From positions 1-35,672 of the forward strand of contig JALHNI010000067.1 in the NCBI GenBank assembly GCA_022843605.1: a stretch of 35,672 bases of DNA, given 5' to 3'. The translations under genes and the position numbers were made by a program. This document shows, piece after piece, positions 15,934 to 23,857 of the stretch; position 1 is the first letter of the stretch, and each line of letters opens with the position of its first letter. This DNA is from Bryobacter sp. (GTDB taxonomy: Bacteria > Acidobacteriota > Terriglobia > Bryobacterales > Bryobacteraceae). The notes under the pieces were generated by a model. The model saw nothing but the letters and a program-made list of their open reading frames with translations. It did no database searches and was not told where the DNA came from.

Positions 15934-17295
15934 CTACCGGCGGAGAAGGGCGGCGAAGGCCGCCTGAATGAGGGGAGCCGCTTCTGGGCCGATGGAGTTG
16001 ACTTCGCCATACCAGCGCTTGGGGGCGTTCTGCAGCCAGGGCGCGCGCTCGTCCCACTCGGACTTGGGGATGATGTAGCCGATTTCGTCGTTGGCGAGAC
16101 CGAAGAGCATCTTGAAGGGAGCGGTCATTTGGGGTTTCAGGGCAGGCTCGACGGGGGCATCGGGATAGTCGGCGCCGGGATACTTCTGAACGCCGCCGAC
16201 GCTGAGTTCGGGGTAGAGTTCGCCGGGGATGGCGGCGGCTTCGAGTCGAACTTTCTTGCCGCCGGAGAGACGGAGGTAGCCGACGACGGTTTCGCTAGTA
16301 CCATCGGGGCGGAAGGCTTTGCGGCCACCGTAGAGATTAGCGGCGGCGGCCTGCTTGAAACCCTCATTGGCGACAGGAATCTGAATGCGTTTTTCGGCGT
16401 ATTCAACGCGGTCGATGGAGAGGGGGCGGGCGTTGTTGAGGGCGTCGTGGGCGAGGTCGGCGAGGCGTTCGCCGATGGTCTCGGCGAAGCGGAAGCCCTC
16501 GGCGGGTTGCCGAGTGGTGGGGTCAATGATCTGGGCGCCGAGGGGCGATTGCATGCCGCCGACGGCACCGTTCATGAAGACGGCGACGCCGCCGCGGAGG
16601 GTTTCCATGACGCGGTAATAGGCTGCGGGGTAGTCGGCGGAGACGAGGGTGTTGGCGGAACCGAGAGCTTCGGGATGGTTGGCCCAGTTGATGAGGGTAC
16701 CGATGGTACGGCGGCGGCGGTCGCGGACGGTGAGGGCGATGAGTTCGGGGTCGTTGACGACGGGCGGCCGGGTGTCGTTGATGAAGCTCTTGAGGTCGGG
16801 GAAGCCAGTACGGGCCAGGAGCAGTTGCGCGCGCTTCATGCCCTTGACCGCGGCGACGACGGCTTCGACACTGCGTTGGATGACAAAGGCGTTGTAGGTT
16901 TCGTTGATGCCGGTGACGCCGGGCTTAGGACCCCACAGGCCCATGGTGTCCGGACCTTCGTGGCCGTGGGTCGAGGAGATCACGACGTCGAGGTCGCGGC
17001 CGAGCTGGGTACGGGCGCCTTGGCGAATCTTTTCGACGTCGTCGAGAAAGAGGCCGATGAGGTCAACGCCGCAGAGGACGACGGGCTTTTTACCAGTGGC
17101 CATCGCGAGACAGCGAACGAAGAGAGGGTCATGGACGCCGGTGGCGAGGCGGTTCTGGCCGAAGCCGGCAATGTAGACCGGAGGGGCATCGGAGCGGATA
17201 TCCGGAGTGATGACGCGATAGGCGGCGCCGGCCCGAAAGGCCCCGGACAGGGGGGTGGCCAAGGCCAGCAGGAGCACCAGGTAGTTGCGATTCAT
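15934..17295 (-). CDS. Secreted neutral/alkaline ceramidase-like protein
   Basis: This 453-residue exported protein matches the N-terminal domain of neutral/alkaline non-lysosomal ceramidases, Zn amidases that cleave the fatty acid from ceramide. Residues 1-20 form a signal peptide (MNRNYLVLLLALATPLSG). It then shows the family's opening YRVITPDIR...PVYIAGFG, the metal-ligand type block SSTHGHEGPDTMGLWG, and NWANHPEALG. The C-terminal immunoglobulin-like domain of full ceramidases appears absent, since those enzymes are clearly longer; many soil bacteria carry such short family members with no tested substrate. The ATG at 17295 is chosen because it starts the signal peptide; in-frame sequence upstream to 17628 is out-of-frame coding of the neighbouring gene. 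The gene lies 25 bases after that neighbour on the same strand. Confidence 0.8.
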   Translation of the reverse strand: MNRNYLVLLLALATPLSGAFRAGAAYRVITPDIRSDAPPVYIAGFGQNRLATGVHDPLFVRCLAMATGKKPVVLCGVDLIGLFLDDVEKIRQGARTQLGRDLDVVISSTHGHEGPDTMGLWGPKPGVTGINETYNAFVIQRSVEAVVAAVKGMKRAQLLLARTGFPDLKSFINDTRPPVVNDPELIALTVRDRRRRTIGTLINWANHPEALGSANTLVSADYPAAYYRVMETLRGGVAVFMNGAVGGMQSPLGAQIIDPTTRQPAEGFRFAETIGERLADLAHDALNNARPLSIDRVEYAEKRIQIPVANEGFKQAAAANLYGGRKAFRPDGTSETVVGYLRLSGGKKVRLEAAAIPGELYPELSVGGVQKYPGADYPDAPVEPALKPQMTAPFKMLFGLANDEIGYIIPKSEWDERAPWLQNAPKRWYGEVNSIGPEAAPLIQAAFAALLRR

Positions 17296-17304
17296 CCACC
17301 GGCC

Positions 17305-17313
17305 AGCATAGCA
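17305..17313 (-). promoter_or_regulatory. Extended -10 before the ceramidase-like gene
   Basis: Minus-strand TGCTATGCT (TGn plus TATGCT) ends 9 bases before the ATG at 17295. It closely matches TGCTATCCT, found at the same distance before the neighbouring gene (17834-17842). No well-placed Shine-Dalgarno lies between it and the start. Confidence 0.4.
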
Positions 17314-17320
17314 AGGGAAA

Positions 17321-17824
17321 TTACTTGTCGCGGCAAATACCGCCGCAGATCGCCGTATCCAGCGGATCGATGCCGAAACCATCGGGACAAGTACCCGGAC
17401 ACCGGCGGGTGGAAATCGCGGTGCCGTAGAAGGGCAGACGCCCGACTTGGAGCAGTTGGACGGACTGATAGCCCTTGCCGTGGTCGCCGCGAAGCTGGAC
17501 ACGGATCGTCGATGTACCTGAGTTGCTGTTGCGCAGCAGTTCCACTTCGTTGGCGTCCACGACGAAGCCCATGTTGGGGTTGGCGACAAAGCGGAGAAAG
17601 ACAGGCTTGGCCGAGGGCGAGATGCCATGCGCGGTCCCGGGAGGTAGAGTTTCCCAGCGCACGGGCAACTCCAGGGTGACGGACCTTTCCCGGAATGGGA
17701 GGTAGTAAAAGGCGTAGTAGGGATAGTGCAATAGATAGAAGGCGGCCACGGGAAACAGCCAAGCCAGACAAGACAAAAAGATGAACAGCGCGGCCGTCGC
17801 AGCCACCTTTGAGCGACGAGTCAT
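17321..17824 (-). CDS. Membrane-anchored protein with a C-terminal twin CX3C motif
   Basis: I do not recognise this 167-residue protein. It has a basic start (MTRRSKVA), one hydrophobic segment at about residues 8-32 and an aromatic stretch (LHYPYYAFYYLPF), followed by a domain predicted outside the cytoplasm (VTLELPVRWETLPPG; FVANPNMGFVVDANEVELL). The C terminus has four cysteines in two CX3C pairs, CPGTC and CGGIC, separated by 13 residues with DGFGID between them. Outside the cytoplasm these would probably form two disulfides or bind a metal. The ATG at 17824 is chosen because a longer start (17992) would overlap the divergent gene's coding region. The gene precedes the ceramidase-like gene on the same strand with a 25-base gap. 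Confidence 0.7.
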   Translation of the reverse strand: MTRRSKVAATAALFIFLSCLAWLFPVAAFYLLHYPYYAFYYLPFRERSVTLELPVRWETLPPGTAHGISPSAKPVFLRFVANPNMGFVVDANEVELLRNSNSGTSTIRVQLRGDHGKGYQSVQLLQVGRLPFYGTAISTRRCPGTCPDGFGIDPLDTAICGGICRDK

Positions 17825-17833
17825 TCCGGAGGA

Positions 17834-17842
17834 AGGATAGCA
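17834..17842 (-). promoter_or_regulatory. Extended -10 before the twin-CX3C gene
   Basis: Minus-strand TGCTATCCT ends 9 bases before the ATG at 17824. On the other strand TACAAT (17855-17860) lies 12 bases before the ATG of the divergent isomerase-like gene, so this 48-base gap probably holds two back-to-back promoters. Confidence 0.35.
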
Positions 17843-17872
17843 GAGGAATTGGCGTACAATGAACGCACCGCC

Positions 17873-18922
17873 ATGGCACAAATCAAAGGACCCGCGATCT
17901 TTCTCGCGCAATTCATGGGCGATGCCGCCCCTTTCAACAGCTTGTCGAGCATTACCAAATGGGCGAAGGACCTTGGCTACATCGCCTGCCAACTGCCTTC
18001 CTGGGACTCGCGCATCATTGACCTGAACAAGGCCGCTTCGTCAAAAAGCTACTGCGACGACTTGCGCGCGCAGATGAACGGACTCGAAATTACGGAGTTG
18101 GCTTGCCACCTGCAAGGCCAGTTGGTGGCCGTCCATCCCGCCTATGACGAGATGTTCGACCCGTTTGCCGATCCGAAAGTGCGGGGTGATGCGAAGGCGC
18201 GGACGCAATGGGCGACCGAGCAGTTGAAGCTGGTCTTCAAGGCTTCGAAGAATCTGGGCTTGAGCGTGTGCCCGAGCTTTACGGGCGCGTTGGTGTGGCC
18301 GTTCCTGTATCCGTGGCCGCAGCGGCCGACAGGTTTGGTGGAAGAGGCCTTCAAGGAGTTGGGCAAGCGCTGGAAACCGCTGCTGGACTTTGCCGATAAG
18401 CAGGGCCAGGATGTGGCTTACGAGATCCATCCGGGCGAAGATACGCACGACGGCATTACCTTCGAGATGTTCCGCGAAGCGACAGGCAACCATCCGCGCG
18501 TGGCGATCAACTACGATCCTTCGCACTTTGTTCTGCAGTGCCTGGACTATGTCCGGTTCATCGATACTTACGCGCCGTTCATCAAGGCCTTCCACGTAAA
18601 GGACGCCGAGTTCCGCCCGAATGAGAAGTCGGGCGTATACGGTGGGTTCCAGGGCTGGGCGCAGCGTCCGGGGCGGTTCCGTTCGCTTGGCGATGGTCAG
18701 GTGGACTTTAAGCAGGTCTTCAGCCGGATGACGGCGATCGGCTACAAGAGCTGGGCCGTACTCGAGTGGGAGTGCTGCTACAAGGATGCATCGCAGGGCG
18801 CGGCCGAGGGTGCGCCGTTTATTGCTTCGCATCTGATTGAGCCGCCCTCGAAGGCGTTTGACGACTTCGCCGGCGTGGAGACGGATGTGAAACGCAACCG
18901 GCGGGTGCTGGGGCTGAAGTAA
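17873..18922 (+). CDS. Sugar phosphate isomerase/epimerase-like protein (AP endonuclease 2 fold)
   Basis: This 349-residue protein belongs to the xylose isomerase-like TIM-barrel superfamily, which includes sugar isomerases, epimerases and inosose dehydratases that use a divalent metal. Candidate metal ligands are seen in the expected order: Glu in VAYEIHPGE, Asp/His in NYDPSHFVL, His/Asp in AFHVKDAEF and Glu in AVLEWECCY. A TrpGly-rich loop (GGFQGWAQRPGRFRSLGDG) is typical of the large bacterial subgroup found with Gfo/Idh/MocA oxidoreductases. The ATG at 17873 is preferred to a TTG at 17849, since the latter lies upstream of and across the TACAAT box. The GlcG-like gene starts directly after its stop. 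Confidence 0.85.
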   Translation: MAQIKGPAIFLAQFMGDAAPFNSLSSITKWAKDLGYIACQLPSWDSRIIDLNKAASSKSYCDDLRAQMNGLEITELACHLQGQLVAVHPAYDEMFDPFADPKVRGDAKARTQWATEQLKLVFKASKNLGLSVCPSFTGALVWPFLYPWPQRPTGLVEEAFKELGKRWKPLLDFADKQGQDVAYEIHPGEDTHDGITFEMFREATGNHPRVAINYDPSHFVLQCLDYVRFIDTYAPFIKAFHVKDAEFRPNEKSGVYGGFQGWAQRPGRFRSLGDGQVDFKQVFSRMTAIGYKSWAVLEWECCYKDASQGAAEGAPFIASHLIEPPSKAFDDFAGVETDVKRNRRVLGLK

Positions 18923-19384
18923 GTGCGGTACTTACTGCTGCTGACGTTGGCCATCACGCTGCCCGCGGCGGATCTATCGACAAAGAAGGCTCTCAATCTG
19001 GCCGTCATCAAGCAAATGGTGGCGGCCGGAGAGGCCGAGGCGGCGAAGATTGGCGTGGAAGTTTCGCTGGCAATTGTGGACGAGGCGGGCAATCTGCTGT
19101 TTTTTGAGAAGCAGGATAAACCCGGCCCACATACGGTGAACTTCGCGCAGCGGAAGGCGCGGGCGGCAGCGATTTTCCGGCGGCCATCGAAGGCGCAAAA
19201 CGATGCGTTGATCAAGGAGGGGAATCTGGCGACGTTGAACATGCCGGATGCGTTCCCGATTCAGGGCGGTTTGCCGATTCTGATTGATGGGCAGTGCCTC
19301 GGCGCAGTTGGGGTGAGCGGAGCAACAGCGGCGCAGGACGAGCAGGTGGCGCAGGCGGCAATCAACGCAATCGCCAAGAAATAG
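18923..19384 (+). CDS. Secreted GlcG/HbpS-family heme-binding-like protein
   Basis: This 153-residue protein is of the GlcG/HbpS (DUF336-type) family, some of whose members bind heme or corrinoids and some of which accompany sugar or glycolate genes. It has a signal peptide (MRYLLLLTLAITLPAADL), the typical block AIVDEAGNLLFFEKQD, the central KARAAAIFRRPS and the closing QGGLPILIDGQCLGAVGVSG. The GTG start at 18923 directly follows the stop of the isomerase-like gene, without a strong Shine-Dalgarno, so translation is likely coupled. The function here is not known; the shared transcript suggests a role beside the isomerase-like enzyme. Confidence 0.85.
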   Translation: MRYLLLLTLAITLPAADLSTKKALNLAVIKQMVAAGEAEAAKIGVEVSLAIVDEAGNLLFFEKQDKPGPHTVNFAQRKARAAAIFRRPSKAQNDALIKEGNLATLNMPDAFPIQGGLPILIDGQCLGAVGVSGATAAQDEQVAQAAINAIAKK

Positions 19385-19412
19385 GGAACCAGGGTCCGCG
19401 GCGCGGAGTCAG

Positions 19413-20213
19413 ATGAATGAAGCGATGAGTCTGGCTCTGCGCATTTTCGTTTATGCCCTGGTGATTTGGGGCACGCTGGTTTGGTTGGGCCGCAAGTACA
19501 CCTACTTTCCTTCACGCGGCGTGGAGAGCGAAGTGCCGGCTGGGGCGCGGGTCATAACGTTGCCGACAGCGGACGGTGAGCGGTTACAGGGTTGGTGGTT
19601 CGAAGCGCCGGGAGCGCCATTGGCGACGCTTTATCTGCATGGCAACGGCGGATACTTGGCGATTTACTCGGAACATCTGCAGGCGATTCGCAAGGCGGGC
19701 CATTCGGTTCTGATTATCGACTACCGCGGCTACGGCCAGAGTACGGGCTCGCCAAGCGAGTCGGGGCTATATCTGGACGCGCAAACAGCGTATGAATGGC
19801 TGCGGCAGCGCGGGTATCCGGCGGAGCGGATTGTGGTCCAGGGGTTGTCGCTCGGGTCGGCCGTGGCGGTTGAGTTGGCGTCGAAACAAAAGGTGGGCGG
19901 GCTGGTGCTGGAAGCGCCATTCTCGAGTGCGCGTGCCGTGGCGGCGAGGATCCTGCCATTGGTGGGCTGGACGCTGCCTCTGGGCTACGAGTCGATCACC
20001 AAAATCCCCGGAGTGAAAGTGCCGCTACTCGTCATCCACGGCGACCGGGACCGGGTGATCAACCTGCAACTGGGCCGCGATTTGTATACGGCTGCGCCGG
20101 AGCCCAAGGAATTTCTGCTGGTGCCAGGAGCGGGCCATGAGGATCTGCCGATGATCGCGGGCGAGGCCTATCAGCAGGCTCTGCGGCGGCTATATCAGCG
20201 CTGTTGCCGGTAG
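19413..20213 (+). CDS. Membrane-anchored alpha/beta hydrolase (Bem46/ABHD13-like)
   Basis: This 266-residue serine hydrolase has an N-terminal membrane anchor at about residues 6-26. The fold's blocks are clear: the oxyanion region YLHGNGGY, the subgroup motif DYRGYGQSTGSPSE, the nucleophile elbow GLSLGSAVA with Ser146, the acid residue in VIHGDRDRVI (D211 or D213) and His242 in VPGAGHEDLP. This pattern is that of the Bem46/ABHD12-13 group, whose natural substrates are mostly unknown, though lipids and acylated peptides have been suggested. GGAG lies 5 bases before the ATG, and the gene begins 28 bases after the GlcG-like gene, fitting an operon position. Confidence 0.88.
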   Translation: MNEAMSLALRIFVYALVIWGTLVWLGRKYTYFPSRGVESEVPAGARVITLPTADGERLQGWWFEAPGAPLATLYLHGNGGYLAIYSEHLQAIRKAGHSVLIIDYRGYGQSTGSPSESGLYLDAQTAYEWLRQRGYPAERIVVQGLSLGSAVAVELASKQKVGGLVLEAPFSSARAVAARILPLVGWTLPLGYESITKIPGVKVPLLVIHGDRDRVINLQLGRDLYTAAPEPKEFLLVPGAGHEDLPMIAGEAYQQALRRLYQRCCR

Positions 20214-20223
20214 TCCTGATAGC

Positions 20224-22140
20224 ATGAGCAGCGTGAACCGAATTGTCCTGCTGTTGATTGCCACTGTTGCCTTTGCCCAGAAGCCGCTGCCGCCCCCCGG
20301 GATTGCGATTCCGGCCGAGGAGCGGCAACAATTGGAGGCTGAACTTTCGCGGTTGCGCGAAGCGATGACGCCGCTGAAGGGGTCACCGCACTACAGCGAC
20401 GTGGCAGTCATTGAACGGGCGGTGGCTTCGGCGCTTCGATACAACGAGTTCTACCAGCTAGCTGAGTTCGGGCGGGCGCACGATCTGCTGGCGTACGCGA
20501 TGGAACGGGCGGAGCAGTTGTCGACGGGCAGCGCGCCCTGGACGCGAGCCAAGGGGCTGGTGCCGCTGGGGTATCAGTCAAAGCTGGATGACAGCATTCA
20601 GCCCTACGGGTTGGTGGTACCGCCGAGTTACTCGGCCGACGCGCCGCGGAAGTGGCGGCTGGACATTTGGCTGCATGGGCGGGGCGATACGCTCAGCGAA
20701 CTCGCGTTTCTGTGGCAGCGGCTAAATAACATGGGCGAATTCACTCCGCGTGACACGATCATGCTGCATCTTTACGGACGTTACTGCAATGCGAGTAAGT
20801 TTGCGGGCGAAATCGACCTATTGGAAGCGGTGGCCGATGTGAAGCGCCGTTACGCGATCGATGAGGACCGGATCGCGCTGCGGGGATTTTCGATGGGCGG
20901 GGCGTCGACGTGGCATATCGGGGCGCATTACGCCGGAATGTTTGCCGTGGCGGCACCGGGGGCAGGCTTCGCGGAGACGGCACAGTATCAAAAGATGACG
21001 GCCGAGACTTTGAAGGCGATGCCGTTATGGGAACGTCAACTCTTTCACTGGTATGACGCGACGGACTACGCAGCGAATTTCTATAACTTGCCGCTGGTGG
21101 CTTACTCGGGAGAGAAAGACAAGCAAATTCAGGCGGCACAGATTATGGGCCGGGCGTTGGAGGGTGAGGGGTTGTCACTGGCGCATGTGATTGGGCCGAA
21201 TACGGAACATAAGTATGAGCCGGGGGCGAAGTTAGAGGTCGCCGCGCGGGTCGATGCGTTGGCCGAGAAGGGCCGGCGGGCGGTGCCCCGTAAGTTGCGC
21301 TTCGTCACTTACACGCTTCGGTACAACCAGATGCGCTGGTTGAAGGTGGAGGCGCTGGAGTCGCATTGGGACCGGGCGCGGGTGGAAGCTGAGATCCGGG
21401 AGCCGGGCTTCTTTACGCTGCGGACGGAGAACGTGAAGGCGTTCCGGCTGGAGTTTGGGCCGGGGGAGTATCCGTTCGACCAGGAAGTGAAGCCGACGGT
21501 GACGATCAACGGGACGCCGGTGCGTTGGCCGAAGGGGGCAAATACGGACTTGAGTTGGCAAGCGGAGTTTCACCGGGAGGGGATTCAGTGGGTAGCGGGT
21601 CCCGCAAAGCCAGGGCTGGCCAAACGGCATGGGTTGCAGGGGCCGATCGACGACGCGTTTATGAGCCGCTTCCTTTTTGTGCGGCCGACAGGCCAGTCGC
21701 GAGACGCGAAGCTGGGCGCATGGGCGGCGGGCGAGATGGAGCGGGCGATGAAGCGCTGGCGGGGGATTTTCCGGGGCGAGGTCCGGGTGAAGGACGATAC
21801 CCAGGTGACGGAAGCCGACATGGCGGAGAGCCATCTGATTCTGTGGGGCGACGCGGGGAGCAATCAGGTGATCGCGCGCATCGCGGAGCAGTTGCCGGTG
21901 AAGGCGGAGGCGGGTCAAGCGGCGGTGATGGTGTATCCGAATCCGCTGCAGCCGACGCGATACGTGGTGCTGAACAGCGGGTTCACGTTCCGCGAGGATG
22001 CGGATGGGACAAATTCGCGGCAGGTGCCGATGCTGCCGGACTGGGCGATCGTCGATTTGTCAACGCCGCCCGACCGGCATTGGCCCGGCAAGGTGGTGCG
22101 GGCGGGCTTCTTCGATGAGGAGTGGAAGGTGAAGCGGTAG
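20224..22140 (+). CDS. Secreted esterase/prolyl-oligopeptidase-like hydrolase with a C-terminal accessory region
   Basis: This 638-residue exported hydrolase starts with a signal peptide (MSSVNRIVLLLIATVAFAQ). The alpha/beta-hydrolase domain covers about residues 110-345: the oxyanion-loop region is DIWLHGRGDT, the nucleophile is Ser223 in LRGFSMGGASTW, the acid is Asp299 in AYSGEKDKQ and the base is His329 in GPNTEHKY. About 290 residues follow, including a segment of beta-type sequence and a region near 555-600 with WGDAGSNQVIARIAEQLPV, which resembles the extra domain of other acidobacterial hydrolases of this layout. The substrate is unknown; a surface polysaccharide ester or peptide is possible. 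The start is 10 bases after the previous gene and lacks a clear Shine-Dalgarno. Confidence 0.82.
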   Translation: MSSVNRIVLLLIATVAFAQKPLPPPGIAIPAEERQQLEAELSRLREAMTPLKGSPHYSDVAVIERAVASALRYNEFYQLAEFGRAHDLLAYAMERAEQLSTGSAPWTRAKGLVPLGYQSKLDDSIQPYGLVVPPSYSADAPRKWRLDIWLHGRGDTLSELAFLWQRLNNMGEFTPRDTIMLHLYGRYCNASKFAGEIDLLEAVADVKRRYAIDEDRIALRGFSMGGASTWHIGAHYAGMFAVAAPGAGFAETAQYQKMTAETLKAMPLWERQLFHWYDATDYAANFYNLPLVAYSGEKDKQIQAAQIMGRALEGEGLSLAHVIGPNTEHKYEPGAKLEVAARVDALAEKGRRAVPRKLRFVTYTLRYNQMRWLKVEALESHWDRARVEAEIREPGFFTLRTENVKAFRLEFGPGEYPFDQEVKPTVTINGTPVRWPKGANTDLSWQAEFHREGIQWVAGPAKPGLAKRHGLQGPIDDAFMSRFLFVRPTGQSRDAKLGAWAAGEMERAMKRWRGIFRGEVRVKDDTQVTEADMAESHLILWGDAGSNQVIARIAEQLPVKAEAGQAAVMVYPNPLQPTRYVVLNSGFTFREDADGTNSRQVPMLPDWAIVDLSTPPDRHWPGKVVRAGFFDEEWKVKR

Positions 22141-22151
22141 GCGAGGCGTTA

Positions 22152-22170
22152 ATAACATTTAGGTTATCAT
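22152..22170 (+). promoter_or_regulatory. Toxin-antitoxin promoter with palindrome over the -10 box
   Basis: ATAAC (22152-22156) and GTTAT (22163-22167) form an inverted repeat with a 6-base spacer. The -10 box TATCAT (22165-22170) overlaps the right arm and ends 6 bases before the toxin GTG at 22177. An antitoxin bound to the palindrome would block this promoter, as is usual for type II systems. No -35 is evident. Confidence 0.45.
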
Positions 22171-22176
22171 CAAAGA

Positions 22177-22497
22177 GTGACTGAGGTTCGTGAATACCTC
22201 GATTCCTCAGGGCGGAGCCCGTTTGGCAAGTGGCTCCGAGCGCTGAACGTGCAGGCGGCGGCGAAGGTGGCCACGGCACTGGAAAGGATTGCGGATGGCA
22301 ACTTATCGAACGCCAAAGCCTTGGGTGGGGGCCTGCTTGAATTCAAGATTGATTTTGGCCCTGGCTATCGGATTTACTTCGGCCGCGAAGGGAACCGGCT
22401 CGTAATTTTGCTGGGCGGGGGTACGAAGAAGCGACAGCAATTGGACATCCAGCAGGCAAAGACGTATTGGACAGACTACCAGGAAAGAAAGAAGTAA
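22177..22497 (+). CDS. RelE/ParE-superfamily toxin, HigB-like (HI1419 type)
   Basis: This 106-residue protein is the probable toxin of a type II pair. It matches the addiction-module killer family in which the toxin gene comes first: the opening VREYLDSSGRSPFGKWL, the central ALERIADGNLSNAKALGGGL and LEFKIDFGPGYRIYFGREG, with the basic and aromatic residues near YRIYF that RelE-fold RNases use, then the LLGGGTKKRQQLDIQQAK ending. Members usually cleave mRNA on the ribosome. The start is a GTG with no Shine-Dalgarno, but a TATCAT box ends 6 bases upstream, so it may be leaderless. The antitoxin gene starts 3 bases after its stop. Confidence 0.88.
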   Translation: MTEVREYLDSSGRSPFGKWLRALNVQAAAKVATALERIADGNLSNAKALGGGLLEFKIDFGPGYRIYFGREGNRLVILLGGGTKKRQQLDIQQAKTYWTDYQERKK

Positions 22498-22500
22498 GCG

Positions 22501-22821
22501 ATGGCACTCACCAAGGATTTCCGGGAGACGATTCGGGAGCGCGCTCAGCAGGAACCGCAATTTCGGAAGGCGCTGCTTCGCGAGGCGATTGAACTGATGC
22601 TTTCGGGCGATGAGAAGACCGGCCGCGCCATCTTGCACAACTACATTAACGCCACCGTGGGTTTTCAACAATTGGAGAAGGCTACGTCGATCCCGGCGAA
22701 TAGCCTGATGCGGATGTTTGGTCCGAACGGCAATCCTTCGGCGAAGAATTTGTTTGGAGTACTTGCGCACTTACAGGCGCAAGAGGGTGTGAACTTCGAA
22801 CTCCGCTCCCGTAGAAGCTAA
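22501..22821 (+). CDS. Antitoxin/transcription regulator of the HigA-like (HI1420) family
   Basis: This 106-residue protein is the antitoxin of the pair. The N-terminal part (FRETIRERAQQEPQFRKALL, EAIELMLSGD) is the helical antidote-family region, and the C-terminal half is a helix-turn-helix: TVGFQQLEKATSIPANSLMR with MRMFGPNGNPSAKNLFGVL as recognition and closing helices. Such proteins neutralise the toxin and repress their own promoter. The order toxin then antitoxin with a 3-base gap fits the HI1419/HI1420 family. The end is 4 bases from a convergent gene, leaving almost no room for a terminator. Confidence 0.88.
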   Translation: MALTKDFRETIRERAQQEPQFRKALLREAIELMLSGDEKTGRAILHNYINATVGFQQLEKATSIPANSLMRMFGPNGNPSAKNLFGVLAHLQAQEGVNFELRSRRS

Positions 22822-22825
22822 CGGC

Positions 22826-23857
22826 TCAGCGGACGGTGAAGACGATCTGGGTGGGGGGCTCGCGGTCCTGGATGGTGGTGACGCGATCGAAGCGATCGAC
22901 GTCGAAGGGGCGGTTGACGCGGTTGCCGGCGAGGTCTTCGAGGGCGGGGTGGACTTCGAGGGTGTAAGTACCGGGCTTCCAGGGTTGGTGCGGCGTGAAG
23001 CGAAGACGGGTTTCGTTTTGCTCGAGAACGACTTGGCCGGGAACGTCGAGGACGCGGATGAGGCGGGGGGCGAGGGCGGAGTCCAGGGGTTCGCCGAAAT
23101 CGATGAGCAGATCCTTGGCGGTGGGCGTCAGGCGCCAGGTGCGGGGGTTGACGGGGGTGCGGTCGGCGGGGCCGGCGGTGAACTCGTGACGAATGCCTTG
23201 AGCGAGCGGCTGGCCGTAGGCGTCGGGCCAGGCGGCGTCGATGACGAGGGTGTAGCGTTCTCCGGGTATCAGGGCGGCACCGACTTCCTGGCGAGGCAAG
23301 AGTCCGCGTTTGATGCGGCCGGGGTCGAAGAGGAGCGTGAGGCGGCGCGCGTCGGGATCCCAGAGTTCTTCGTCGATTTCGAGAAATGGGAGGCTGACGG
23401 ATTCGCCATTCTGGCGGAGCAGTCGGATGCGGCGGACGGCTTCGCTACGGCTCATGGGGGCGGAAAAATGCAGGTAGAGTTTGAGCTGGTTTTCGGGCAG
23501 GACGGAGGCGCTGGGGTAGACGGCAGTGAGGGTGGCGGGGGGCCGGGGCGCGCGGTCCGGGACGCGGATGAGGATGGGGGGCTGGCCGGTAACGTCAATG
23601 CGGTAGGTGGCCCCGGGTTGGGGCGGATAACGAGGCGTGAAGATGGTCTCGTTGGAGGTGTGGGCGAGGGTGCCGTCAAGGGCGGGGGCGTCAGGCTGAT
23701 GGAGCGAGACAGCGAAGCTGAGTTTGCCGGTTGCGATGAAGCCTCCGTCGCGATAGGTGATAGCGGGGGGCGCGGCCAGCAGGGTGGCAACCAGCACGAG
23801 GACGAGGGAGGGAGGGCCTGGAGGCCCATCCCAAAGATTCAGCTTAGGGAAGCGCAA
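22826..23857 (-). CDS. Secreted protein with bacterial Ig-like (SbsA/Big_5-type) domains
   Basis: This 343-residue exported protein is probably all-beta. The region around residues 110-200 reads LPENQLKLYLHFSAPMSRSEA and later LTLLFDPGRIKRGL, the pattern of SbsA Ig-like domains, in which structural strands precede a SAPM/S core. A second copy near 245-320 includes DLLIDFGEPLDSALAPRLIRV and LEVHPALEDLAGNRV. No catalytic motif is seen, so it may be a surface or binding protein. The N terminus is uncertain: a TTG at 23857 gives a basic start and the hydrophobic LVLVLVATLLAAPP as signal, and overlaps the upstream gene by 14 bases. A shorter GTG start within the signal region is also possible. Confidence 0.7.
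   Translation of the reverse strand: MRFPKLNLWDGPPGPPSLVLVLVATLLAAPPAITYRDGGFIATGKLSFAVSLHQPDAPALDGTLAHTSNETIFTPRYPPQPGATYRIDVTGQPPILIRVPDRAPRPPATLTAVYPSASVLPENQLKLYLHFSAPMSRSEAVRRIRLLRQNGESVSLPFLEIDEELWDPDARRLTLLFDPGRIKRGLLPRQEVGAALIPGERYTLVIDAAWPDAYGQPLAQGIRHEFTAGPADRTPVNPRTWRLTPTAKDLLIDFGEPLDSALAPRLIRVLDVPGQVVLEQNETRLRFTPHQPWKPGTYTLEVHPALEDLAGNRVNRPFDVDRFDRVTTIQDREPPTQIVFTVR

Noticed and set aside
15730..17679. 649-codon plus-strand open frame opposite the ceramidase-like gene
   Set aside because: It is antisense to three well-supported genes, has a low-complexity composition and no start site.
23814..23827. GGGCCT-GG-AGGCCC palindrome taken as a terminator of the propeller gene
   Set aside because: No T-run follows and it lies inside the likely coding start of the Ig-like gene, where it encodes Gly-Pro-Pro-Gly-Pro-type residues; it may be codon-driven.
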